Of a DNA stretch of 64,000 nucleotides, positions 18,044-27,100 are shown in pieces. Source of the DNA: Natrinema amylolyticum (GTDB lineage Archaea; Halobacteriota; Halobacteria; Halobacteriales; Natrialbaceae). The position numbers were made by a program, and so were the translations under genes. The notes beneath the pieces are model-generated. The model did not search any database. It saw nothing but the letters and a program-made list of their open reading frames with translations, and had not been told where the DNA came from. Positions within the stretch are counted from its first letter, which is position 1; every line of letters begins with the position of its first letter. The stretch covers positions 1,116,001-1,180,000 of the forward strand of contig NZ_JAIWPJ010000001.1 of the NCBI RefSeq assembly GCF_020515625.1. Reading direction: 5' to 3'.

Positions 18044-19711
18044 ATGAGTGTGCGGCAGCCGTCCGCCTACCGGCCGACCAAACCCGACGTCGCGGTGTTC
18101 GTCTCCGGTATCATCAGCATGGGGCTGGAGATTCTCGCCGGCCGAATCATCGAACCCCAGTTCGGCAGTAGCATCTACACCTGGGGGAGCATCATCACCG
18201 TCTCCCTCACCGCCCTCAGCCTCGGCTACTGGCAGGGCGGCAAACAGGCGGAGAGCGCGTCCACCCGGCGACTGATCTGGCTCCTACTGGGAACCGCTGG
18301 CTACGTCGCGATCATCATCTACGCGCGCGATCAGTTGTTGCTCTCGGCATCGGTGCTCCCGCTCCCGCCGCGATTCGCCTCGCTGCCGGCCGCGATCATC
18401 CTCTTCGGGCCGCCGACCTACCTGCTGGGATTTATCAGTCCGTACTCGGCCGAACTCTCGCAGAAAGAGGGGACCGGTGAGGCGTCGGGCCACGTCTACG
18501 CGCTGGGGACGATCGGCAGCATCGTCGGCGCGGGCGCGACGACGTACTTCCTCATCCCAGCGCTGGGTATCGACGCGATCGGCCTCCTGTTCGGATTCAT
18601 CCTCGTCGGCACCGCGTTCGCGCTCACGCTCCCCGCTCTCACGCCGAAGCCGGCGGTCGCGAGCATCGCCGTCGCACTGTTGCTCGTCGTCGCGGCCGGC
18701 ATCGGTCCCGTGGCGTTCGACCACCGCGGCGACGTCGTCTACGAGACGCAGACGGCCTACCAGGAACTCGAGGTCATCGACGACGGCGATACTCGAACGC
18801 TGTACCTAGACGGGGCCCGTCACAGCGCGATGGACCTCGAGGATCCCGACCGACACGTCTTCGAGTACACGCGCTATTTCCACATGCCCATGCTGATGGT
18901 CGACGACCCTGCCGAGGTCGAGAACGTCCTGTTCATCGGCGGGGGCGGGTACACCGGGCCGAAGGACTACGAGCGGACGTACGACGTCGACGTCGACGTC
19001 GCCGAACTCGATCCCGAGGTCTCCCGGACCGCCGAGGAGTACTTCGGCCTCGAGGAGAGCGAGAACCTGACCGTCCACACGGAAGACGGCAAGCGGTTCC
19101 TCCGAGAGACCGACAAGAACTACGACGTGATCGTGCTGGACGCCTACCAGAAGGATCAGGTCCCGATTCACCTGACCCAACTCGAATTCATGGAACTGGC
19201 CGAGGACCGGCTGACCGACGACGGGGTCTTCCTCGCGAACGTCATCTCCGCGCCCAGCGGTGCCGGCTCGGACTTCTATCGCGCGCAGTACAAGACCATC
19301 GACGAGGCCTTCGCGTCGACGTACAGCTACCGCACGTCGAACTGGGACTCGGTACAGAACATCGAGGTCGTCGCGACGAAGGAAGACACCGACTTCACCG
19401 CGGCCGAACTCGCCGAACGAAACGACGAGCGCGAGCTGGGGATCGATCTGAGCGACGAGATCAACGCGTCGCTCGACGAGCCAAACACCGACGACGTACC
19501 GACCCTGACCGAAGATTACGCGCCCGTCGACAATCTGCAGGCGTCGACGGTCGGTCAGGAGTACGTCATCGAGCAGACGGGCGAGGAGGAGACGCAACCG
19601 GAACCCGCGTCGATCGTCATCGGGTCGGAATTCCCCGACCGCGCGCGGCCCGCGCCGGAACTCGAGTCTATCGCCGCCGAACCGGGGCCGCTCGAGCCCG
19701 CAGCGGCGTAG
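18044..19711 (+). CDS. Membrane-fused spermidine synthase-like protein
   Basis: 555 residues. The N-terminal half has about seven transmembrane helices beginning VAVFVSGIISMGLEILAGRII, with the conserved EPQFGSSIYTWGSIITVSL. The C-terminal half is a Rossmann methyltransferase-fold domain like spermidine synthase: VLFIGGGGYTGPKDY near 305, VAELDPEVS, DGKRFLRETDKNYDVIVLDAY, then VPIHLTQLEFME. The glycine motif normally GGGDG is GGGGYTG, so putrescine aminopropyl transfer is doubtful; related fused proteins have unassigned function. The last 60 residues are acidic and Pro-rich. ATG 18044 is used because upstream frame is antisense to the SRPBCC promoter. Confidence 0.85.
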   Translation: MSVRQPSAYRPTKPDVAVFVSGIISMGLEILAGRIIEPQFGSSIYTWGSIITVSLTALSLGYWQGGKQAESASTRRLIWLLLGTAGYVAIIIYARDQLLLSASVLPLPPRFASLPAAIILFGPPTYLLGFISPYSAELSQKEGTGEASGHVYALGTIGSIVGAGATTYFLIPALGIDAIGLLFGFILVGTAFALTLPALTPKPAVASIAVALLLVVAAGIGPVAFDHRGDVVYETQTAYQELEVIDDGDTRTLYLDGARHSAMDLEDPDRHVFEYTRYFHMPMLMVDDPAEVENVLFIGGGGYTGPKDYERTYDVDVDVAELDPEVSRTAEEYFGLEESENLTVHTEDGKRFLRETDKNYDVIVLDAYQKDQVPIHLTQLEFMELAEDRLTDDGVFLANVISAPSGAGSDFYRAQYKTIDEAFASTYSYRTSNWDSVQNIEVVATKEDTDFTAAELAERNDERELGIDLSDEINASLDEPNTDDVPTLTEDYAPVDNLQASTVGQEYVIEQTGEEETQPEPASIVIGSEFPDRARPAPELESIAAEPGPLEPAAA

Positions 19712-19762
19712 AGCCGCGAGCGGCGTCAGTCGGGGAGCGGCGTCCAGCCGCGCGGTCGATAC

Positions 19763-20557
19763 TTACTCGGACAGCGTCTCGGACTCGAGGGGCGTCGCCG
19801 TCCGCCAGTAGTGATCGAGCGAGTCCTCGGCCCACGCCCGCACCGCGTCGTCGTCGGTATCGACGGAGGCCCGCAGGACCCCGTTCTCGTCGCGCAAGAG
19901 GAGGTAGACGACCTCGTCGACGATCATTATCGCGATCGGGACGCCCTCTTCGCGGACCCTGATCTCGACGTCCTCGGCCGCGAGCAGCGCCTCGAGTTGC
20001 TCTCGGAGTTCGGACTCGTCGGCGAGCGCGTCGATCGCGCTCCGGCCGAAGACTCCCTTGAACCGCTGGTCGCCGGCGGTGGCTCGCTCGCGAACGACCC
20101 GCAGCGTCTGTTCGTTGAACGTGTGGGAGAACGCCCGGACCTCGTCGGCCTCCCGGAGGAAGCCGAGCAACCGTCCGAGGGGCGCGTTGGGTCGCGTCGC
20201 GCTCGGAACGGTGATCGTCGCGTCCGCGAGCCGCCGGAGATCGAAGTCCATCGCGTGCGTGGGCAGGTAGTCCACGATCTCGCGGAGCCTGTCCTCGGTC
20301 TCGAGGATTTCCTGAAGGTCGGTGAATCCCTCCGCAACCAGTCGGCCGGTGGCGGTCGCGACGTACTCGCTGCCGTCGTGTCTGATCCACGATCGATCCT
20401 CGAAGTCCCCGAGAATCCGTCCCAGGGTCGCCTGCGAGGCACCGGTCTCGTCCGCCAACTCGGTGCGCGTGCGCCGGCCCTCCGCGAGTAGCCTGAGCAC
20501 CTCGACGCGGTTCGACGAGAGCGCGAGGAACTCGATTTCCTCGAGCGCAGATTCCAT
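19763..20557 (-). CDS. ArsR/MarR-type HTH regulator with FilR1-like domain
   Basis: 264 residues from ATG 20557. Residues 1-75 are a winged helix (FLALSSNRVEVLRLLAEGRRTRTELADETGASQATLGRIL), then a helical linker and a beta/alpha domain (VRAFSHTFNEQTLRVVRE, VEIRVREEGVPIAIMIVDEV) as in haloarchaeal/methanogen FilR1-type regulators. It is divergent from the EamA exporter gene, which it may control. A TATA-like CCTGTTTATCA (reverse strand, 20578-20588) lies at -21 to -31, next to an imperfect inverted repeat GTTTC...GAAAC at 20588-20604 suggestive of autoregulation. The open frame to 20596 crosses that promoter. Confidence 0.83.
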   Translation of the reverse strand: MESALEEIEFLALSSNRVEVLRLLAEGRRTRTELADETGASQATLGRILGDFEDRSWIRHDGSEYVATATGRLVAEGFTDLQEILETEDRLREIVDYLPTHAMDFDLRRLADATITVPSATRPNAPLGRLLGFLREADEVRAFSHTFNEQTLRVVRERATAGDQRFKGVFGRSAIDALADESELREQLEALLAAEDVEIRVREEGVPIAIMIVDEVVYLLLRDENGVLRASVDTDDDAVRAWAEDSLDHYWRTATPLESETLSE

Positions 20558-20587
20558 ACTGACTCTCGTGTCCCTGGTGATAAACAG

Positions 20588-20604
20588 GTTTCGCACCGTG
20601 AAAC
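20588..20604. promoter_or_regulatory. Inverted repeat beside the regulator TATA box
   Basis: GTTTCGCACCGTGAAAC: arms GTTTC and GAAAC, with CAC/GTG partly extending the dyad. It directly abuts the TATA-like element of the FilR1-type gene and lies between two divergent genes. A candidate operator, unproved. Confidence 0.35.
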
Positions 20605-20794
20605 TGTTGCAGGGTCTGAAAGTATATTGCGTGTGCCGGCTCTTTCTCGCCTCGTCGCACTATCTTCCCGTGAAATATTTTCTGAACGAAACTATAAACC
20701 CGTAGCTCGTACGTGTGAGTACGATGATTTTCGCTATTCACGCGTCGACCGATATCGGTTCGACGCAGACGGTTTCGACGGGGGTGACGGCATA

Positions 20795-21775
20795 ATGGTG
20801 TCCCGCCGCACTGCCGTTTTCTTCGCCCTCTCGAGTCTGTTCTTCGGCGGCACGTTCGTCGCCGCGAAGGCCGGACTCGCGTACTTCCCGCCGCTGCTGT
20901 TCGTCGCCCTCCGGTTCGACGTCGCGGCCGTCCTCATGCTGGCGTACGTCGGCCTGACCTCCTCGCGAGCGGAGTTGATTCCCCGGACTCGCGGCGACGT
21001 CGCGGGCATCCTCGCGACCGGCGTGCTCGCGATCGGCCTGACGAACGCGCTGTTGTTCGTCGGCCAGCAGTACGTCACCAGCGCTGTCGCCTCGATCATC
21101 TATAGTCTCAATCCCATCATGACGCCGGTGTTCGCCGCGGTGTTGCTCTCCGACGAGCGCCTCTCCCCGCGGGGCGCTGCCGGACTGCTGCTGGGACTCG
21201 TCGGCGTCGGACTCGTCGTCAGCCCCGATCCCGCGAACCTGCTGGGCGGAGCCGTCGGCAAGGGGATCCTGTTCGTCGGCGCGATCGCCGCCGCGCTCGG
21301 CGCAGTGTTGATCCGCCGGGCCGACAGCGACCTCTCGAGTACGGTCCGGGTCGCCTGGGGGCTACCCTTCGCTGCGGCGCTGTGTCACCTGCTGGCCTGG
21401 TCGGGCGGCGAGTCGGCGGCCGCGATCACGTGGACGACCGAAGCGGTCCTAGCACTGGCGTACGTCAGCGTCTTCGCGGGTGCCGTCGCGTACATCGCCT
21501 ACTTCGGCCTGCTCGACGAGACCGGCGCGATCAGCGCGAACCTGATCTTCTACGTCGTGCCCGTCGTCTCGACGCTCGGCGGCTGGGCGTTGCTCGACGA
21601 GACGATCGACGCGCTGGCCGTCGCCGGTTTCCTGACGATCTTCGCCGGCTTCGCGGTGCTCGGCAGCAAATCGATCGACGTTCGCTCGCTGCTCCCGAGC
21701 GTCCCGTCCGACGCGCCGCTCTCCGACGAGGATTCGCCGGTCAGGGAGGAACCGCGCGGCTACCGCTCGGACTAG
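20795..21775 (+). CDS. EamA/DMT family transporter
   Basis: 326 residues with ten hydrophobic segments in two homologous halves (EamA repeats), beginning AVFFALSSLFFGGTFVAAKAG with the family N-terminal GGTF motif; the second half starts near GKGILFVGAIAAALGAVLI. Members export metabolites, amino acids or nucleotides; the substrate here is unknown. ATG 20795 follows GGGGGTGACGG, a possible ribosome-binding site; upstream ACTATAAACC (20691-20700) could be the TATA box of a leadered transcript. The cytosolic tail of about 35 residues is acidic. Confidence 0.88.
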   Translation: MVSRRTAVFFALSSLFFGGTFVAAKAGLAYFPPLLFVALRFDVAAVLMLAYVGLTSSRAELIPRTRGDVAGILATGVLAIGLTNALLFVGQQYVTSAVASIIYSLNPIMTPVFAAVLLSDERLSPRGAAGLLLGLVGVGLVVSPDPANLLGGAVGKGILFVGAIAAALGAVLIRRADSDLSSTVRVAWGLPFAAALCHLLAWSGGESAAAITWTTEAVLALAYVSVFAGAVAYIAYFGLLDETGAISANLIFYVVPVVSTLGGWALLDETIDALAVAGFLTIFAGFAVLGSKSIDVRSLLPSVPSDAPLSDEDSPVREEPRGYRSD

Positions 21776-21848
21776 CGAGTCCGTTCTCTCCGTCGGTTTC
21801 GGTCTCTTACTCGAGTCGCCGTCCCCACCGCCGATCGATTCCTAGCTA

Positions 21849-22187
21849 TCAGAAGAGCGAGAGTTCGCCGGTCACGCTGTCGACGCGGTCGTCCGCCGCC
21901 GGCCCGACGGCCAGCGCGGTGACGGTTCCGGGCTCGAGTTGGGTGTGGCCGGCGTCGCGGATGACGGCGTTGGGAATCCCCTCGCGGTCGGCGATCTCGG
22001 CGAGTTCGTGGAGTTGGCGTTCGCTGTCGCCCTTCAGCACGACCTTTTTCTGACCGCCCTGCTTCCACTGGCTCTGTAGCTGGCTGTCGGCCTTCTCGTA
22101 GGCCGACAGCGACGCGTGGGCGACCTGTGCGGCGAGCTTTCCGGTCCCCATACCGATGTCCGTGCGGGCGACGATGGCCTGTTTCAT
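21849..22187 (-). CDS. pth2: Peptidyl-tRNA hydrolase, archaeal/eukaryotic type
   Basis: 112 residues, the standard Pth2 length. It begins [20 protein letters not shown] and has [33 protein letters not shown], and ends [23 protein letters not shown], all strongly conserved in Pth2. It releases peptides from prematurely dropped peptidyl-tRNA. The TATA-like GGCTAAAGGTTTCC (reverse strand, about 30 bases upstream) supports ATG 22187. Convergent with the EamA gene, 73 bases apart. Confidence 0.95.
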   Translation of the reverse strand: MKQAIVARTDIGMGTGKLAAQVAHASLSAYEKADSQLQSQWKQGGQKKVVLKGDSERQLHELAEIADREGIPNAVIRDAGHTQLEPGTVTALAVGPAADDRVDSVTGELSLF

Positions 22188-22510
22188 GACCGAGACGAGA
22201 ACGGGGAAACCTTTAGCCGTACCTATCCCGTCGACCGTCGGTCAACGGGCGGTTCCCGTGCCTCTCGGCGAATCCCGTCCGATTTCAGCGGACGAACCGG
22301 TCGGTCGATGGGTCAGCACCGGGTCAGCGTTCGCGACGAAATTCGTCTCCGTCCCCCAGAGGGGTGCGGTATTCGTGTTACTATCCGGGTGAAAGTGCCT
22401 TTTTTGCATGTGGGACGGTAACATTCATCTGGAGGGAGTAACGAAACCGAGACGAGGGCCGAGAGCGGTCCTCCCCGTTCGGCCGGCTACGGATCGTTCG
22501 AAACGAAACC
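22188..22510. other. Intergenic region, no gene seen
   Basis: 323 bases between divergent pth2 and the HalOD1 gene. The left end carries the pth2 promoter. Around 22390-22430, AAGTGCCTTTTTTGCATGTGG and GGTAACATTC are AT-rich and could hold a promoter for the HalOD1 gene with a leader of about 80 bases. Open frames on both strands are low quality. Confidence 0.5.
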
Positions 22511-22789
22511 ATGAGTCCACGCGACACCGATGGAGGTGGGAATATCCGCGTCGATTACACTGAATACGAATCACCGTCTCACGCGCTCGCAGTGACGATA
22601 GCCGCAGTAGAAGACGTCCACGTGACCGAACTCGATCCGCTCTTCGATTACGTCGATCTCGAGGCCCTCAATCGGCTCGTTCAACGGACGAACGCGGGCG
22701 AGACCCTGGCCGTAGACGTGACCATCGACGGACACGACGTTACGATCAGGGACGACGGATGGTTGACCGTTGACGACTCCAACACGTAA
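22511..22789 (+). CDS. HalOD1 output-domain protein
   Basis: 92 residues consisting of a single HalOD1 domain, a haloarchaea-specific output module: SHALAVTIAAVEDVHVTELDPLFDYVDLEALNRLV, then TLAVDVTIDGHDVTIRDDGWLTV. The pattern of DPL-x-D-x-VD is diagnostic. Stand-alone HalOD1 proteins are thought to take part in signalling downstream of response regulators; direct evidence is lacking. (Longer runs here are shown only in part by the motif DPLFDYVDLEALNRL at about residues 44-58.). Confidence 0.85.
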   Translation: MSPRDTDGGGNIRVDYTEYESPSHALAVTIAAVEDVHVTELDPLFDYVDLEALNRLVQRTNAGETLAVDVTIDGHDVTIRDDGWLTVDDSNT

Positions 22790-22843
22790 CGGTATTCGAG
22801 GGCGCATCCGGTTTCCGCGAGTGACGATCCCGGTCGACCCGCG

Positions 22844-23659
22844 TCAGTGGATGACTTCACAATCGAGGATGAACGTCCGTTCCGTCCGTTCCGCCTCCGG
22901 ACCCGCGTCGACGAGGGTCGGCTCGTCGACCGACTCCGCGAACCGATCGGGATCGGGTTCGACGCGCTCGAGCATCGCCGAGAAGACCGAGCCGCGACGA
23001 CCGCTCGCCGAGACGACGCCGCCGTATTTGCGCTCCTCGAACGACGTTTCGTCGGGGTCGGGGAACTCCTCGCGGATGATTTCCGCGGTCTCCCTGAGGT
23101 ATTCCGCCGCCTGTTTCTGGGAGTAGAGACTCTCCTCGTAGTACGTCTCGGTGTGGTCGTCGTCGAGCTCCTCGGAGCAGTGCTCCGGCGATTCGTAGCG
23201 GACCGACTCCGTCGTCGTGTAGCCGCTGGCAAAGCGGATGTTCATCGTGAAACTGTCGGGGTAGCGGAGGACCAACGGAGCGTACAGCATGTCCGTAATC
23301 GTGGCCTGCTGCTGTGCCCGCCACGCTCCCTCGAAGTAGTACGCGGTGAGCGCCCCGATCCGGTCGTCGCGCTCGCCGCGGTGGTACGCCATCGCGACCT
23401 CTTCGTAGTCCTCGCCGGCGATCTGTCGGAGCCGTCGCTCGAAACTTTCCGAAACGTGGTCGATCTGTGCTTCGTAGGCGTCCAGTACGGACGCTCCGGG
23501 ATCGGCGAGCAGCTCCGCCTTCCGCTCCCGGGCGGCGGCCACGTTCATCATGTTCTCGTGGAACACCCGTTCGGCCGCCATGTCCGGGAGCGGGATTCTG
23601 ACCGCTCGCTGATGCAGAACCCTCGTGTCTCCGGTGAACCGTTCCTGCTCCCCATCCAT
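22844..23659 (-). CDS. Conserved haloarchaeal protein of unknown function
   Basis: 271 residues, soluble, highly acidic. An N-terminal helical half (ERVFHENMMNVAAARERKAE; YEAQIDHVSESFERRLRQIA) is followed by a segment with two Tyr pairs (ALTAYYFEGAWRAQQQATI) and a strand-rich part (FTMNIRFASGYTTTESVRYE). The C-terminus RTFILDCEVIH may be an edge strand. ATTATAA on the reverse strand (23683-23689) sits about 26 bases from ATG 23659, a textbook leaderless promoter. No family recognised. Confidence 0.75.
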   Translation of the reverse strand: MDGEQERFTGDTRVLHQRAVRIPLPDMAAERVFHENMMNVAAARERKAELLADPGASVLDAYEAQIDHVSESFERRLRQIAGEDYEEVAMAYHRGERDDRIGALTAYYFEGAWRAQQQATITDMLYAPLVLRYPDSFTMNIRFASGYTTTESVRYESPEHCSEELDDDHTETYYEESLYSQKQAAEYLRETAEIIREEFPDPDETSFEERKYGGVVSASGRRGSVFSAMLERVEPDPDRFAESVDEPTLVDAGPEAERTERTFILDCEVIH

Positions 23660-23682
23660 GTCCCGGCCTTCGTCGCGCGGCG

Positions 23683-23689
23683 TTATAAT
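23683..23689 (-). promoter_or_regulatory. TATA box for the gene ending at 22844
   Basis: ATTATAA read on the minus strand, centred about 26-27 bases before ATG 23659, which implies a leaderless mRNA. Confidence 0.65.
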
Positions 23690-23881
23690 GGATTAGGCCG
23701 TTCGAGAGCGGCATTTCAGACGTTTATCACTATCAGCTAGTACCGATGACGTGGCCGCTCGACAGAGCGTGACGGTTGGTATCTCATCTACACCCTCGAG
23801 ATGCGCGGCCGGGTCGCGGCCGCGTTCCGGAACCGGCCGCGGACCGAGGAATTTAGGGCCCCGTACTCGCTCCTACTCCGT

Positions 23882-24484
23882 ATGATCCTCTCCGATGCGG
23901 ACATCCTCGAGCGCCTCGAGGCCGGCGACCTCGTCGTCGAGCCGTTAGACGACCCGGAACTGCAGATCCAGCCCGCGAGCGTCGATCTCCGACTGGGTCG
24001 GGAGTTCCTCGAGTTCCAGCGGACGAACATCCCCTGTATTCACCCGAACTCCGAGGACGAGGTCGACGATTACGTCACTGAAACCGTCGTCGACGATGAC
24101 GACGATTTCATCCTCCATCCCGGGGACTTCGTGCTGGGGACGACCCACGAGCGCGTCGAGATCCCGGCGGACCTGATCGCCCACGTCGAGGGGCGCTCCT
24201 CGCTGGGTCGGCTCGCCGTCGTCGTCCACGCGACGGCCGGCCTCTGCGATCCCGGCTATCGGGGCCAGATCACCCTCGAGCTGTCGAACCTCGGCTCCGC
24301 ACCGGTCGCGCTCACGCCCGGGATGCGGATCTCGCAGCTCACCTTTACGGAACTCAAGACGCCCGCGGAGCGACCCTACGGCAGCGAGCGCGGCTCGAAG
24401 TATCAGGATCAGGACGGCCCGCAGGCCTCCCGCATCCAGAGCGACGACGAGTTCGGCGGCGACCAACTCGAGCGCGGAGACTGA
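23882..24484 (+). CDS. dcd: dCTP deaminase
   Basis: 200 residues of the dUTPase/dCTP-deaminase trimer fold. It starts [19 protein letters not shown] and has [34 protein letters not shown] and [12 protein letters not shown], the core family motifs, including the catalytic Glu in the last. It makes dUMP or dUTP from dCTP for thymidylate synthesis; whether it is bifunctional (deaminase plus diphosphatase) cannot be read. ATG 23882 is preferred over GTG/ATG at 23801 since the extra 27 residues are Arg-rich and not conserved in the family. Confidence 0.94.
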   Translation: MILSDADILERLEAGDLVVEPLDDPELQIQPASVDLRLGREFLEFQRTNIPCIHPNSEDEVDDYVTETVVDDDDDFILHPGDFVLGTTHERVEIPADLIAHVEGRSSLGRLAVVVHATAGLCDPGYRGQITLELSNLGSAPVALTPGMRISQLTFTELKTPAERPYGSERGSKYQDQDGPQASRIQSDDEFGGDQLERGD

Positions 24485-24578
24485 ACCCGCTCGCCGGAGA
24501 CGGTCGAACGACGACGGCTGAACACGCCGGCAGGGGATACAACCCCGGGTCGCTCGTAGCCGCGGGCACTGATTGCAG

Positions 24579-25658
24579 ATGTCTCTCGCGAACTACGAAC
24601 TCCACGAGCGACTCGACCGCCTCTCGACGGCGTCGGCCGACCGAGACGTGCTCGTCACGCTGACCGTCCCGTCCGAGGAATCGATCGGCGAGGCCCGTCG
24701 ACCCGTCGAGACCGACTACGCCGAGGCGACGCAACTCGACGAGCAGTCCATGGCCCGGCCACTCGTGAACGCCCTCGAGGAGACCCGGAGCCGCCTGAAC
24801 GAGTACGACGAGATCCCCGAGCGCGGGCTGGCGATCTACGCCGGCGTCGTCGACGGCGACCTCGTCGCGACGACCGTCGACGACCTGCCCGTTCCGATCG
24901 AGGAGTTTAGGTACGAACACGGCAACGAGTTCGATCTCGAGCCCCTCGAGGACGTCACGGAGCCCGAGTCGACCTACGGACTGCTCGTCGTCGAACGCGG
25001 CGGGGTCGCGCTGGGGCGGCTGGACGACGAGGGCGTCGAACCGATCGAGACCCTCGACAGCGACGTCCCGGGCAAATCCAGCGCCGGTGGCCAGTCGGCC
25101 GAGCGGTTCGAGCGCGACCGCGAACGCCAGAAGCGTGACTTCTTCGACGCGATCGCCGAGCGCGCCGAGATGGAGTTCCTCGGCGACGATCCGGTCGACG
25201 GCGTCCTCCTCGGGGGGACGACGGGCACCGTCGAGGACTTCCGCGACGAGGCCGACCTCGACCACCGGCTCGCGGACCGCCTCGTCGGCGAATTTCCCGT
25301 CGAGTACGCCTCCGAACAGGGCCTCCGACAGCTCGCGGCGAAGGGCGAAGATGCGATCGACGAGCGCGACCGCGGTGACGTCCGCGAGACGCTCGGGGCG
25401 TTCTTCGAGGCGGTCCGAGACGACGACGAGCCCGTCGCGTACGGCGTCGACGAGGTCGACGACGCCCTCGAGTACGACGCGGTCGAGACGCTGTTGCTCT
25501 CGACGGGTCTCGAGGGCGGCGAGCTCCAGGAGTTGGGCGACCGAACGGCCGAACAGGGCGGCGAGACCGTCGTCGTGCCGGACGATTTCCCGGACGGGAG
25601 CCGGTTCCGCGACGCGTTCGACGGCGTCGGCGCGCTGCTTCGGTTCCCGATCGACTGA
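24579..25658 (+). CDS. Vms1-like peptide release factor (aRF1 paralogue, GGQ retained)
   Basis: 359 residues, colinear with archaeal release factor aRF1. The peptidyl-tRNA-hydrolysing GGQ is at residues 170-172 within GKSSAGGQSAERFERDRE (bases 25086-25094). The N-terminal position that holds NIKS in aRF1 (stop-codon reading) is occupied by ATQLDEQ (about 50-56), so stop-codon recognition is unlikely. The C-terminal third resembles the eRF1 domain 3 (VETLLLSTGLEGGELQEL). Such proteins are termed Vms1/Ankzf1 or VLRF1 type and release nascent chains from stalled 60S/50S subunits in ribosome quality control. ATG 24579 is used in preference to TTG 24573. Monocistronic. Confidence 0.85.
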   Translation: MSLANYELHERLDRLSTASADRDVLVTLTVPSEESIGEARRPVETDYAEATQLDEQSMARPLVNALEETRSRLNEYDEIPERGLAIYAGVVDGDLVATTVDDLPVPIEEFRYEHGNEFDLEPLEDVTEPESTYGLLVVERGGVALGRLDDEGVEPIETLDSDVPGKSSAGGQSAERFERDRERQKRDFFDAIAERAEMEFLGDDPVDGVLLGGTTGTVEDFRDEADLDHRLADRLVGEFPVEYASEQGLRQLAAKGEDAIDERDRGDVRETLGAFFEAVRDDDEPVAYGVDEVDDALEYDAVETLLLSTGLEGGELQELGDRTAEQGGETVVVPDDFPDGSRFRDAFDGVGALLRFPID

Positions 25659-25784
25659 CGGGGCGGCTCGGGCCGGTGGGCGTGCAGTTCGATCTGCGAT
25701 TCTCTTTGCAGTACTCGGAGCGCTACGAGAACGCGGGCGCAATGGTACTCGAGCGGCTCGAAGACGGCCCAGCGCCAGCCGATC

Positions 25785-27017
25785 TCAGAGGGCGTTCCCG
25801 AAAATTTCCTCGAGGTCGTCCCGGGAGACCCGCCGCGGGTTCCCAACCAGCAGTCGCTGGATGTCTTCGGTCTTCTCGGCGAGCCGCGGGACGTCGGCGT
25901 CCTCGACGCCGAGATCGGTGAGTCCCGACGGGATGCCGATGTCGGTCGAGAGCCGTTCGACGGCGGCGGCGGCGCGCTCACCTTTCTCGCGGTCGGCGAG
26001 CCCGTCGACGGGTTCGCCGAGGAGTTCGGCGACGCGGCCGTAGCGGTCGAACGCCGTCGGCGCGTTGTATCGCATGACTTCTGGCAGCAACACGGCGACG
26101 GTGACGCCGTGGGGCGTGTGGTTCTCCCCGGCGACGGGGTAGGCCATCGCGTGGGTCGCGCCCAGCCCGGCGTTCGTAAAGGCGATCCCCGCGAGGAGGC
26201 TCCCGAGGGCCATATCGCGCCGAGCCTCGACGTCCGAGCCGTTGTTGACCGCCCGACGCAGACTCCCGCCGATCAGTTCGATCGCCTTCTCGGCGTAGAG
26301 ATCGGTCATCGCCGTCCGGCCGCCGTAATCGGGGCGGTCGGCGGCGGTCTCCGGCGCTTCCTTCGCGTCGTAGCGGCGAGTCGTGTACGCCTCGATCGCG
26401 TGCGTGAGCGCGTCCATTCCCGAGGACGCGGTGATCGCGGGCGGCAACGACACGGCCAGCAGCGGATCGACGATCGACAGCTCGGGATAGAGGTGGCGAC
26501 TCGAGATGCCGACCTTGAGTTCGCGGTCCGGCAGCGAGACCACGGCCGCGGGCGAGCTCTCCGATCCGGTTCCGGCGGTCGTCGGCACCGCCGCGACGAG
26601 CGTCTCGGAGTCGGGGACCGATTCGCCGCCGCCGATCGGCGGCGCGACGTAGTCGAGCACGTCGCCGTCCGCGGCGACGAGCGCGCCGGCGACCTTCGCG
26701 ACGTCCATCGAACTCCCGCCGCCGACGCCGACGATCGCATCGGGACCGACCGCCGCCGCGGTCTCGATCGCGGACTCGTAGACGTCGACGTCCGGATCGG
26801 GCTCGACGCCGTCGAAGACGTCGATCGCGGTCTCGGCGGCGACCGACTCGAGGACGGTATCGACGATTCCCGCGTCCCGGAGCTGTTCGTCCGTGATCAC
26901 GAGCAGACTCGAGACGCCGCGCTGTTCGAGTTCGGACCCGAGTTCGTCGACCGCACCGCGACCGAATTTGATCGCGTCGGCGATCGCGAAGTCCCACACT
27001 GAATCGGACTGATACAT
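25785..27017 (-). CDS. Iron-containing alcohol dehydrogenase (HOT-like)
   Basis: 410 residues of the group III metal-dependent ADH family. GGGSSMDVAKV near 100 binds the dinucleotide pyrophosphate; PTTAGTGSESSP follows; metal ligands are likely D in IVDPLL region, H in GMDALTHAIEAYT near 205 and the two H in GATHAMAYPVAGENHTPHG near 285. The long insert around 215-230 (RRYDAKEAPETAADRPDYGG) and the overall order are like hydroxyacid-oxoacid transhydrogenase, so 4-hydroxybutyrate or similar oxidation is possible. Substrate is not assignable. The next minus-strand gene (SDR) lies 83 bases upstream. Confidence 0.88.
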   Translation of the reverse strand: MYQSDSVWDFAIADAIKFGRGAVDELGSELEQRGVSSLLVITDEQLRDAGIVDTVLESVAAETAIDVFDGVEPDPDVDVYESAIETAAAVGPDAIVGVGGGSSMDVAKVAGALVAADGDVLDYVAPPIGGGESVPDSETLVAAVPTTAGTGSESSPAAVVSLPDRELKVGISSRHLYPELSIVDPLLAVSLPPAITASSGMDALTHAIEAYTTRRYDAKEAPETAADRPDYGGRTAMTDLYAEKAIELIGGSLRRAVNNGSDVEARRDMALGSLLAGIAFTNAGLGATHAMAYPVAGENHTPHGVTVAVLLPEVMRYNAPTAFDRYGRVAELLGEPVDGLADREKGERAAAAVERLSTDIGIPSGLTDLGVEDADVPRLAEKTEDIQRLLVGNPRRVSRDDLEEIFGNAL

Positions 27018-27100
27018 CGTTCCGAAGGAGTATTCGGCGGGTTTACTTAACTGTGTGGAGGGGCCCCACGGCGGGGACCGGCGAACGCGGCGTCGCGGCG

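Noticed and set aside
23801-23881. N-terminal extension of dCTP deaminase
   Set aside because: The 27 extra residues are Arg-rich and precede the conserved MILSDADI start of the family.
25676-25921. A short plus-strand open frame between the release factor and the Fe-ADH gene
   Set aside because: More than half lies antisense to the ADH 3' end and its second half is Arg/Gly shadow sequence.
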